13,506 nucleotides of DNA, taken from positions 1 through 13,506 of the forward strand of contig JAISRI010000120.1 in the NCBI GenBank assembly GCA_031273735.1. Direction: 5' to 3'. The notes beneath the pieces were generated by a model, which saw only the letters and a list, made by a program, of their open reading frames with translations, was not told where the DNA came from and ran no database searches. Position numbers and translations under genes: made by a program. Shown piece after piece: positions 7,111 to 13,506 of the stretch (position 1 is the first letter of the stretch; each line of letters begins with the position of its first letter). This DNA is from Helicobacteraceae bacterium. GTDB taxonomy: Bacteria; Campylobacterota; Campylobacteria; Campylobacterales; SZUA-545.

Positions 7111-9488
7111 CCTCTTTTTTAAATCGATCGATTCGCGCAAGATTGCTAACGGCGATCTGCGTCGTCTGCGCCGCGGTATTTCTCGCCTCTATCGCCAACG
7201 GCGCGCATCAGATGAGTCGCGCTATGAAAGCGGAGTTTGATTCTCGCGTTCGCGCTCTATCTTACGCCTATCAAAACGCCGCAATCGTGCCGTTGGTCGT
7301 CAGGGATTACGCGACGTTAAACGACATTATCGAGGCGTTCAAAGAGGCTGGAAGCGTCGATTATATCGTCGTAACGGACGCGGATAAACGCCCCATCGTC
7401 GCGGCGGGCAGAAAGCTGGACGAACCTTTGCCCGAATTAGGTCTTTTTGGCGACAAACATATCGAATCGTTTCCCGTAGAGTTTGAAGGGCAGATTTACG
7501 GCTATCTTTACATAGCGTTCTCTACCGTCTTTATCTCCGAAGCGATCGTTAATATGCTCAACCAAAACGCCTCGATCGCCGCGATCGGACTACTCGTTAT
7601 GATCGCCCTGATCGGCTTTATCGTCATCTATCTTACTCGCGGATTGACGCTACTAACCAACGCGGGGCGGGAGGTGGGCAGAGGCAAGTTTGACGTCCGC
7701 GTGAAAATTGCGGGCAAAGACGAGATCGCCGCGTTAGCCTCCAGCTTCAACATTATGATCGACAAGGTTCAAAGCCATATTCACGCCCTCAAAAAGAACG
7801 AACAGCGTTTTAAGGCGATCGCCGACTACACCTACGCTTGGGAAAATTGGTTCGACGCCGACGGGCAGTTGCAGTGGATCAACCCCGCAGTCGAGCGAAT
7901 CGCGGGCTATTCGAGGCGGGAGTGTATGGAGATGGTCGATTTTCCGCTCTCTTTGATACACCCCAACGATATTATGCTGATCAAGCGGCAACGAATGCGC
8001 GCTCAAAACGGGCAGAGCGGACAGGATTTGGAGTTTAGAATCCGCAATAAACGCGGGCAAGACGTATGGGTAGCCGTTTCGTGGCAGCCGATCTACGACG
8101 AAGACGGCAAAAGTTTGGGCTATCGATCGTCGATTCGCGATATTACCGCTCAACACATCGCTACGGAGGAGCTAACCTATCAAGCCGATCACGATTCGCT
8201 CACAGGGCTTAGCAACCGCCGCGCCTTTGAACGGCAGTTAAAAATGACGCTGGAATGGGCGCGAAACGACAGGCGATCGGTTGTCGTCTTTTATATCGAT
8301 CTCGATCAGTTCAAAGTTATTAACGACGTAAGCGGACACGTCGCGGGCGATCAGCTTCTTATTAACGTTGCAAAACTGCTTTCAAGCCATACGCCATACG
8401 GATTTTTCGCGCGTATGGGCGGAGACGAATTCGCTATTCTATCCCGCGATCTTAATTACGAAGAGGCTATGCGCCGCGCAAATACGATCATAGACGAAAT
8501 GCGAAATTATCTCTTTGTTTTTGGCGGTCGCACCTTTAAGATCGGCGTATCGATCGGCGTTGTGATCGCAAGCGAAAATCTAAACACTTTAACCAAGATT
8601 TTAATCGCGGCGGACACGGCTTGTTTTGCGGCGAAAGAGCGCGGTAGAAATCAAGCCGTTTTTTACGACGAAAACGACGAATACTTCAAAATCCGTAACG
8701 AAGAGTTCAGCTCCGTTACCAATATCAATACGGCGCTGGCGAACGGGCGCTTTATGCTCTACTTCCAGCGCGTAGAGCCTATGCAAGACGGCGAGGTAAA
8801 ACACGCGGAAATTTTAATCCGTTTAAGAGACGCGAACGGGAACGTTCAATCGCCCGAAAGATTTATCACGGCGGCGGAACGATTTAATCTTATGCCCTAT
8901 ATTGATCGTTGGGTGGTCGATAACGTCTGCCGACAGATTTCGGAGTGGGATGCAAATAACGTTATTTACGACGTTTATCGTTTTGCGATCAATGTTTCTG
9001 GCGCCAGCATATCCGATCGCGATTTTCCCGAATATGTCGCGGATCGGATCGCAAAATACGGCGTCGATCCGAACCGTTTAGTCTTTGAAATCACCGAATC
9101 GTGCGCCGTTACGCAGTTAAATTTGGCGCAGATATTTATAGAACGAATGCGCTCGTCGAAATCTTACTTAGCGCTGGACGATTTTGGAAGCGGCTTATCC
9201 TCTTTTGCATATCTAAAACAATTCAAAGTCGATTATTTAAAGATTGACGGGCGGTTCGTAAAAAATATCGACACGGATAAATACGATCGCGCCGTCGTAG
9301 AATCTATGGTGCAATTAGCGGGCGCTTACGGGCTTAAAACGGTGGCGGAGTTTGTCTGCAACGACGATATTTATAATATTGTGCGGGATATGGGGGTTAC
9401 ATACGCGCAAGGTTATGCCTGCCACATTCCGGAACCTTTAGTCAATTTGGTTCAAAGCGACGAGGATATTTATGATAAAAACGCATAG
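7107..9488 (+). CDS. Membrane HAMP-PAS-GGDEF-EAL c-di-GMP enzyme
   Basis: This is a 793-residue inner-membrane protein: helix 1 (about 12-34), a periplasmic domain (35-153, perhaps single-Cache-like, with VDYIVVTDADKRPIVAA), helix 2 (154-178), HAMP (about 177-230), PAS (about 232-352), GGDEF (about 357-520) and EAL (about 535-785). The GGDEF signature is intact (GGDEF at 438-442; IDLDQFKVIND), but the upstream inhibitory RxxD is absent (T429, G432). The EAL domain keeps the full catalytic set as I align it: Q554, E568 (EILIR), N629, E661 and E664 (FEITES), D691/D692 (DDFGSGLSS), K712 and D714 (LKIDG), E748 and Q768. It may therefore be a phosphodiesterase, a cyclase, or switch between the two. 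It is translationally coupled to the PhnD-like gene (4-nt overlap) and overlaps the next GGDEF-EAL gene by 17 nt. Confidence 0.93.
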   Translation: MTSFLNRSIRARLLTAICVVCAAVFLASIANGAHQMSRAMKAEFDSRVRALSYAYQNAAIVPLVVRDYATLNDIIEAFKEAGSVDYIVVTDADKRPIVAAGRKLDEPLPELGLFGDKHIESFPVEFEGQIYGYLYIAFSTVFISEAIVNMLNQNASIAAIGLLVMIALIGFIVIYLTRGLTLLTNAGREVGRGKFDVRVKIAGKDEIAALASSFNIMIDKVQSHIHALKKNEQRFKAIADYTYAWENWFDADGQLQWINPAVERIAGYSRRECMEMVDFPLSLIHPNDIMLIKRQRMRAQNGQSGQDLEFRIRNKRGQDVWVAVSWQPIYDEDGKSLGYRSSIRDITAQHIATEELTYQADHDSLTGLSNRRAFERQLKMTLEWARNDRRSVVVFYIDLDQFKVINDVSGHVAGDQLLINVAKLLSSHTPYGFFARMGGDEFAILSRDLNYEEAMRRANTIIDEMRNYLFVFGGRTFKIGVSIGVVIASENLNTLTKILIAADTACFAAKERGRNQAVFYDENDEYFKIRNEEFSSVTNINTALANGRFMLYFQRVEPMQDGEVKHAEILIRLRDANGNVQSPERFITAAERFNLMPYIDRWVVDNVCRQISEWDANNVIYDVYRFAINVSGASISDRDFPEYVADRIAKYGVDPNRLVFEITESCAVTQLNLAQIFIERMRSSKSYLALDDFGSGLSSFAYLKQFKVDYLKIDGRFVKNIDTDKYDRAVVESMVQLAGAYGLKTVAEFVCNDDIYNIVRDMGVTYAQGYACHIPEPLVNLVQSDEDIYDKNA

Positions 9489-11586
9489 AAGCTTTATTGG
9501 CGCTATAAAAAAAACCTTTAGTAAAAAAAAGGCGTCGCTAGATTATTTTCAAACGATATTTGACAAATGCCCTTTGCCAATCTGTCTTACGAACGTAAAC
9601 GACGGGCGTTTTATCGCTACTAACGACGCTTTTTTGGAATTTGCCAAATGCGACAAAAAAGCTATAATCGGTCAAAGTTCCGTGTCGATAGGTCTTTGGA
9701 AAAGCGTTGAAAGTCGAGCCGATCTAGTGGAAAAAGTTTGCGAAGACGACGATCGTATTACAAAACTTGTCGTTAGTTCGAATTTCGGGGGCGAAACGAC
9801 TTATACTTTCGAGATTTACTCTTCTCCGATCATTATCGACTACGAGCATATGATCTTATCAAGTATCACCGATATAACCGAGCTAAAAAAGAAAGAGGCG
9901 TTAGCCGCGCAAAACGAGAATCAATTTAAGGAACTTAGCGACGCGATCGGCGAATGTTATTTTGCGTGCGATATTAACGGACGCTTTATTAGATGCAACT
10001 CGGCGTTATGTATGCTTTTGGGATATAGTAAAAGCGAGCTTATCGGAAAATCGATCGATATGGTTTTGTCGTCGAGCGCCTATAGACGCGATATAGACGA
10101 TTTTTTAACGCAGTTTAGCAATTTTAGCTACCCGAAAACGATCGAACAGGAGTGGATTTGCAAAAATAAAACCGCCGCGCAAATCGATATTACCTTGTTT
10201 ATAGAAAGCGGCCCGAACGCGGAGGCAAAAGGCTTTTGGGGATTAGCCAAAGAGAGCGTCGCTAAACTAGACGTAAGAGCTTTGAACTCCTACGGCGAAT
10301 ATCATGATCTACTAACAAAACTGCCAAATCGCGTATGGGTTGCCGATCGTCTGCAAAGAATGATAAGACGAGCGCGAATCGTCGAAGAAAAAATAGCGCT
10401 CTTGTTTATCGACTTCAAGAGTTTTAAACTGATTAACGACGCGCAAGGCTACCGCTTTGGCGATTTAACGCTTAAAGAGGCGGCAAAACTCATAGAACAA
10501 ACCTTGCGATCGACCGATCTTTTCGCGCGCGTTGGCGGCGACGAGTTTGCGATCGTCGTTAGCTCTTCTCCTATAGAACGAAGCGCGTTAAGCGTTCTTA
10601 GAAGACTTTTAGAACTTTTCAAAGAACCGATAACGATCGTCGAAAAGAAGATCGAGCTTAAAGCGCATATTGGCATAAGCGTTTTTCCAGACGATAGCTC
10701 CGATTATAATTTGTTAATCTCTAACGCCGAATCAGCCGCGAAAAAAGCCTCCGAAAACGACGAGAGCTTCGTTTTTAATTCGCCAGAATTAGACGCTAAG
10801 TCCCGCGAACGGCTCGATTTAGAAAAGGCGCTTGTAGATTCGCTTTCCTCTAACGCGATCTCGGTTTGCTATCAGCCCATTAACGACTTTTCAAACGACG
10901 GAGCGAGCGCTACGATAGCGCTTGAAGCGTGCGCTAGATGGCGGCATTCAAAAATGGGCGAACTTACGCCAAATAGCTTTATAGATATTGCGAGCGAAAT
11001 AGGCGTAATCGGCGATATTGATCGCAAGGTTTTCGAGATTGCGCTAAACGATCTTTTGGCTTGGAGCAAAAAAGGATTATCGGTAAAAATAACCGTCAAT
11101 TTAGCGCAAAAAACGTTAGAAGACGCCACTTTTGCGAATTGGGCGATCGCGCTTGTGAAAAACAAAAAAATCGACCCAAAGTCGATCGCCTTCGACGTTT
11201 TATACGCCGATCTGCTAATCGAATCTGAGGCGGCTAAAAACGCAATCTTAGATTTAAGTTTAGCGGGATTTGGGATCTGCGCGGATGATTTCGGCGCGGA
11301 ATTGGTATTTTTATCAAAGCTAAAAAAGTTAGGCGTTAAAACGATCAAAGTCGCGCCAAAACGTTTGCGGACGCTGGGCGACGAAGATAAATCTTTATAT
11401 TCGTTAGCGCTAGTTGGAAACGTGGCGAAAACGCTTGGACTCGAACTAACTGTAGTCGGCGTAGAGAACGAAACGCTTGATCGCAAAGTCAATGAGGCTG
11501 GCGCCATGATTAGACAAGGGTTTTTCTACTCAAAACCTATGGACGCAAAAAATATCGCGGAATATATAAAGAGGTTAAAAAAATGA
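9472..11586 (+). CDS. Soluble PAS-PAS-GGDEF-EAL protein with degenerate EAL
   Basis: This is a 704-residue protein without membrane helices: PAS (about 24-138), PAS (about 150-265), GGDEF (about 275-435) and EAL-like (about 445-700). The cyclase half looks active: FIDFKSFKLIND with D314, GGDEF at 355-359, and an inhibitory RxxD site (R346, D349) at the canonical distance. The EAL half keeps Q468, E485 (EACAR), N543, D605/D606, K626 and Q682. It has lost others: the ITE motif reads FDVLYA (D575 and Y578 in place of glutamates), LKID reads IKVA (A628), AEGVE reads VVGVE (V662 replaces the metal-binding Glu), and DDFGSG reads DDFGAE. I infer a diguanylate cyclase whose EAL domain binds c-di-GMP or only regulates. 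The ATG lies inside the previous gene, with GAGGA at 9462-9466. Confidence 0.92.
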   Translation: MIKTHRSFIGAIKKTFSKKKASLDYFQTIFDKCPLPICLTNVNDGRFIATNDAFLEFAKCDKKAIIGQSSVSIGLWKSVESRADLVEKVCEDDDRITKLVVSSNFGGETTYTFEIYSSPIIIDYEHMILSSITDITELKKKEALAAQNENQFKELSDAIGECYFACDINGRFIRCNSALCMLLGYSKSELIGKSIDMVLSSSAYRRDIDDFLTQFSNFSYPKTIEQEWICKNKTAAQIDITLFIESGPNAEAKGFWGLAKESVAKLDVRALNSYGEYHDLLTKLPNRVWVADRLQRMIRRARIVEEKIALLFIDFKSFKLINDAQGYRFGDLTLKEAAKLIEQTLRSTDLFARVGGDEFAIVVSSSPIERSALSVLRRLLELFKEPITIVEKKIELKAHIGISVFPDDSSDYNLLISNAESAAKKASENDESFVFNSPELDAKSRERLDLEKALVDSLSSNAISVCYQPINDFSNDGASATIALEACARWRHSKMGELTPNSFIDIASEIGVIGDIDRKVFEIALNDLLAWSKKGLSVKITVNLAQKTLEDATFANWAIALVKNKKIDPKSIAFDVLYADLLIESEAAKNAILDLSLAGFGICADDFGAELVFLSKLKKLGVKTIKVAPKRLRTLGDEDKSLYSLALVGNVAKTLGLELTVVGVENETLDRKVNEAGAMIRQGFFYSKPMDAKNIAEYIKRLKK

Positions 11587-12161
11587 GCGTCGAAGCGACG
11601 CGATTACCGCCAAAAATCTGGCGCAGAACTCCGATCGGAAAATGGCTTAGACTAATTCCGCGACAAAAGCAGCTTAAAAACTCGTGGCTACATAAAAAAT
11701 TAGGCGACAAGTTTTTAAGATCGGAGTATTGGGAACCTAACAAAAATACGATAGCAAAAGGCTTTGCGATCGGCGGTTTTTGGGCGATGATCCCAATGCC
11801 TTGGCAGATGATTCCAAGCGGTCTTTGCGCCGTGTTTCTTAGGGCGAACATACCGCTTGCCCTTTTGGGCGTTTGGATTACAAATCCGATCACGCACCCG
11901 TTCGTGATCGTTTTTCAACTATGGCTTGGCGAATGGATATTAAACGCGCCCAGCTCGCTTTCCGTCTTGCAAAACGAAGGCGTTTTAGCGTTAATAAAAC
12001 ACGCTCCCGCGCCAATTATAACGGGCGCGCTATTATCCGCCGTAGTTTGGTCTACTTTATCTTATTTTGTAGCGCGGTTTTGCTATGGGCTTTCAATCAA
12101 TATGATCGTAAAATCTTACGAGAAAAAGAAAAATAAACAGATCGATGAAGATAAAAATTAA
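11583..12161 (+). CDS. DUF2062 membrane protein
   Basis: This is a 192-residue protein of the DUF2062 family (PF09835). The family signature is clear: AKGFAIGGFWAMIPMPWQM (about 58-76), then RANIPLALLGVWITNPIT (about 87-104), with conserved prolines and the NP-T turn. Membrane segments are about 57-85, 90-118 and 145-168. The N-terminal 55 residues are basic and probably cytoplasmic, and the tail is highly charged (KKKNKQIDED). No biochemical function is established for this family. The ATG overlaps the stop of the preceding GGDEF-EAL gene as ATGA, with AGAGG about eight bases upstream, so it belongs to the same transcript. It overlaps the following lipoprotein gene by 17 nt. Confidence 0.85.
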   Translation: MSVEATRLPPKIWRRTPIGKWLRLIPRQKQLKNSWLHKKLGDKFLRSEYWEPNKNTIAKGFAIGGFWAMIPMPWQMIPSGLCAVFLRANIPLALLGVWITNPITHPFVIVFQLWLGEWILNAPSSLSVLQNEGVLALIKHAPAPIITGALLSAVVWSTLSYFVARFCYGLSINMIVKSYEKKKNKQIDEDKN

Positions 12162-12369
12162 CGCCCTGTTTTTTTGCGCTTTTCTATTTAACGGTTGCGT
12201 TAGTATAAACGAATGCGGCGTTTCGACGAAATACTACAACGATTGCGTGGAAGGCTACGACGCTCAAGGCGTTTATTTTAAGAAATGCCCGCCCAACAAT
12301 ATCTATGATTCCTGCAAAAAAGAGGAAGAGGAGTATCCATCTTTAGAGGATTGCCTAAATTGCAATTAG
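12145..12369 (+). CDS. Small cysteine-rich putative lipoprotein
   Basis: This is a 74-residue protein that I cannot assign to a named family. MKIKIN plus a hydrophobic stretch (7-15) and FNGC at 15-18 look like a lipoprotein signal, with C18 as the lipidated residue. The box is not canonical (Leu at -4, Asn at -2), but NGC variants occur in Campylobacterota lipoproteins. The mature part is short and acidic and contains six further cysteines (C24, C34, C48, C57, C70, C73), with the segment YYNDCVEGYDAQGVYFKKCP in the middle. The start has only a weak ribosome site and lies inside the DUF2062 gene, so expression may depend on translational coupling. Its end overlaps the cmoB start by 10 nt. Tight packing on both sides argues for a real gene; function is unknown. 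Confidence 0.7.
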   Translation: MKIKINALFFCAFLFNGCVSINECGVSTKYYNDCVEGYDAQGVYFKKCPPNNIYDSCKKEEEEYPSLEDCLNCN

Positions 12370-13190
12370 ACTCTTTAACGATCGAAACGCTTCGCCCGCA
12401 AATAACAAGCGTAGATATTGGCGACGTAATCGCAATCGAAACCGCCGATCGGCAAAATTACGAAGCGTTGGCAAAATCGCTAAAACCTTGGCGAAAAGGC
12501 TCGTTTAAGATCGACGATCTTTTTATCGATAGCGAATGGCGCAGTTTCATTAAATACAATCTTGTAGAACCAAGCCTAAATATAACCGATAAAAGCGTTT
12601 TGGATCTCGGTTGCAACAACGGCTATTATCTTTTTAGAATGTTAAAAAAACAGCCCGCGAAACTGACGGGCTTTGATCCAAGCGAACTTTTTTTTCGGCA
12701 ATTTTCTTTTATTAACCGATTTATTAACGCGCCGATCGACTACCAATTAAAAGGAAGCGGCGATCTAGGCGATTTTACGGAAAGTTTCGATACGATCGTT
12801 TGTATGGGCGTTTTGTATCACAGAAGCGATCCGATCGTTACGTTAAAAGCGATCTGCGGCGCGTTAAGGAAAAACGGCGAACTGATCTTAGATACCTTAA
12901 TAATCGATCGAGAGGATCAAGTCGCGCTAACTCCGCAAAAAACTTACGCGAAAATGCCGAACGTTTGGTTTATTCCAAGCCTTAGCGCTCTAAGCGCGTG
13001 GCTCGATAGAACGGGCTTTTACGATATAACTACGATCGCGATCAAACCTACGGATATAAACGAACAGCGCAAAACCGAATGGATCGACGGCGAAAGTTTG
13101 GAAAGTTTTCTTAATCCAAACGATAGCTCGCGCGCGATCGAAGGTTATCCCGCGCCGATTCGCGCCTATATCCGCGCCGTAAAACGATAG
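12360..13190 (+). CDS. cmoB: tRNA U34 carboxymethyltransferase (CmoB)
   Basis: CmoB transfers the carboxymethyl group of carboxy-SAM to 5-hydroxyuridine at the tRNA wobble position, making cmo5U34. Conserved blocks, numbered from the TTG at 12360 (276 residues), are PWRKG (43-47), IDSEWRS (56-62), motif I LDLGCNNGY (81-89), GFDPSELFFRQF (104-115), MGVLYHR (149-155), NVWFIPS (201-207), EQRKTEW (235-241) and EGYPAP (261-266). All match E. coli CmoB as I recall it. The protein lacks part of the N-terminal extension of the longer (about 320-residue) gamma-proteobacterial form. I prefer the TTG at 12360 to the TTG at 12351 because AGAGGA (12345-12350) is nine bases from the former and abuts the latter. 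CmoA, which makes carboxy-SAM, is not in the window. The hotdog gene follows after 11 nt. Confidence 0.94.
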   Translation: MQLDSLTIETLRPQITSVDIGDVIAIETADRQNYEALAKSLKPWRKGSFKIDDLFIDSEWRSFIKYNLVEPSLNITDKSVLDLGCNNGYYLFRMLKKQPAKLTGFDPSELFFRQFSFINRFINAPIDYQLKGSGDLGDFTESFDTIVCMGVLYHRSDPIVTLKAICGALRKNGELILDTLIIDREDQVALTPQKTYAKMPNVWFIPSLSALSAWLDRTGFYDITTIAIKPTDINEQRKTEWIDGESLESFLNPNDSSRAIEGYPAPIRAYIRAVKR

Positions 13191-13201
13191 AAAGGAAAAC
13201 A

Positions 13202-13506
13202 ATGGCGGACGACGAAGAGTATCAAGAAGAGCAAGAAGTCTCTGCGGTTCCTACCGATTCGCGTGAACATCTAGACTTAAAAACGCACGCGCAGATCAAT
13301 CAAAATCTATGCGGATTTATCGAGGATATTCAAGACGGATACGCAAAGGTTCGTCTAGTCGCCTCCGAAGAGATGATCGTGGATAAACGCGGTATGATCC
13401 ACGCGGGTTTTTTATTTAACGCCGCTTCGTTCGCGGCGATCGCGGCGATAAATAAGCCAAACGTCGTTTTAGTCGTAGCGCGTTGCAATTTTTTAGCGGC
13501 GTTAAA
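13202..13506 (+). CDS. Hotdog-fold thioesterase-like protein (partial, Cj0977-like)
   Basis: The first 101 residues are present; the gene runs off the right edge. After an acidic N-terminus (about 1-22) comes a PaaI-type hotdog start. HAQINQNLCGFIEDIQDGYAKVRL leads into the central helix motif GMIHAGFLFNAASFAAIAA (about 64-82), where the G-x-IH-x-G pattern is typical of the family. The ATG has AAAGGA five bases upstream and lies 11 nt after cmoB, so the two are cotranscribed. Campylobacter jejuni has a hotdog protein beside cmoB (Cj0977, reported as flagella-coregulated and needed for virulence). I think this is its counterpart, from memory of synteny and sequence style. Substrate and activity are unknown, and the missing C-terminal half prevents a check of the remaining fold. 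Confidence 0.8.
   Translation, partial: MADDEEYQEEQEVSAVPTDSREHLDLKTHAQINQNLCGFIEDIQDGYAKVRLVASEEMIVDKRGMIHAGFLFNAASFAAIAAINKPNVVLVVARCNFLAAL

Noticed and set aside
7107..11586. The two GGDEF-EAL genes as a recent tandem duplication
   Set aside because: Domain order at the N-terminus differs (membrane/HAMP/one PAS against soluble/two PAS) and the shared domains are strongly diverged, so an old relationship or independent recruitment is more likely.
12351..12359. TTG at 12351 as the cmoB start
   Set aside because: The ribosome site AGAGGA ends at 12350, leaving no spacing. The TTG at 12360 has a normal nine-base spacing.
13141..13201. Sigma-28 flagellar promoter before the hotdog gene
   Set aside because: The Campylobacter counterpart is reported as sigma-28 dependent, but no spaced TAAA and CGAT-type boxes could be found in the cmoB end or the 11-nt gap.

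Overview
The window looks like chromosomal DNA of a Campylobacterota (epsilonproteobacterial) species with roughly balanced base composition. The pointers are the hemL / AtpZ-like / membrane protein / PIN-PhoH cluster, a PDC-type sensor protein of a kind I associate with this phylum, and cmoB directly followed by a hotdog-fold gene as in Campylobacter (Cj0976/Cj0977, from memory). The assignment is inference. No rRNA, tRNA, CRISPR array, insertion sequence or phage gene is visible, and the DNA is densely coding: no gap exceeds 245 bp.

Layout. (1) 24-1538, minus: a complete clade-3-type catalase (katA) with its own promoter. (2) 1539-1781: the longest gap, holding the katA promoter, the promoter of the next gene and a set of mutually exclusive inverted repeats. 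(3) 1782-2690, plus: a membrane protein with an N-terminal PDC/Cache-like sensor domain and four C-terminal membrane helices. (4) 6155 down to 2736, minus: a tight operon hemL - AtpZ-like - small membrane protein - PIN/PhoH ATPase, with 4-nt overlaps and one 11-nt gap. (5) 6156-6255: a compact divergent promoter region. (6) 6256 to the window end, plus: seven genes in a head-to-tail chain with overlaps or very short gaps. They are a PhnD-type periplasmic binding protein, a membrane HAMP-PAS-GGDEF-EAL protein, a soluble PAS-PAS-GGDEF-EAL protein, a DUF2062 membrane protein, a cysteine-rich small lipoprotein, cmoB, and a hotdog thioesterase-like gene cut by the window edge.

How the genes may work together. 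The strongest functional unit is the first three genes of the rightward operon. A secreted PhnD-like protein with no ABC permease or ATPase nearby is translationally coupled to a c-di-GMP enzyme that has a periplasmic domain. This suggests a ligand-sensing pair that controls c-di-GMP, in the manner of NspS-MbaA but with a different binding-protein family. The two GGDEF-EAL proteins are complementary. The first has a complete set of EAL catalytic residues and no GGDEF inhibitory site. The second has an intact GGDEF with an RxxD inhibitory site but has lost key EAL residues. The operon then runs into tRNA wobble modification (cmoB) and a hotdog protein.

A window-wide feature that no gene explains is the density of the palindrome CGATCG: about 60 copies by hand count, against about 3 expected by chance at equal base frequencies. 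It occurs in all reading frames and outside genes, like the cyanobacterial HIP1 element. TTG start codons are also frequent, used by four of the twelve genes.
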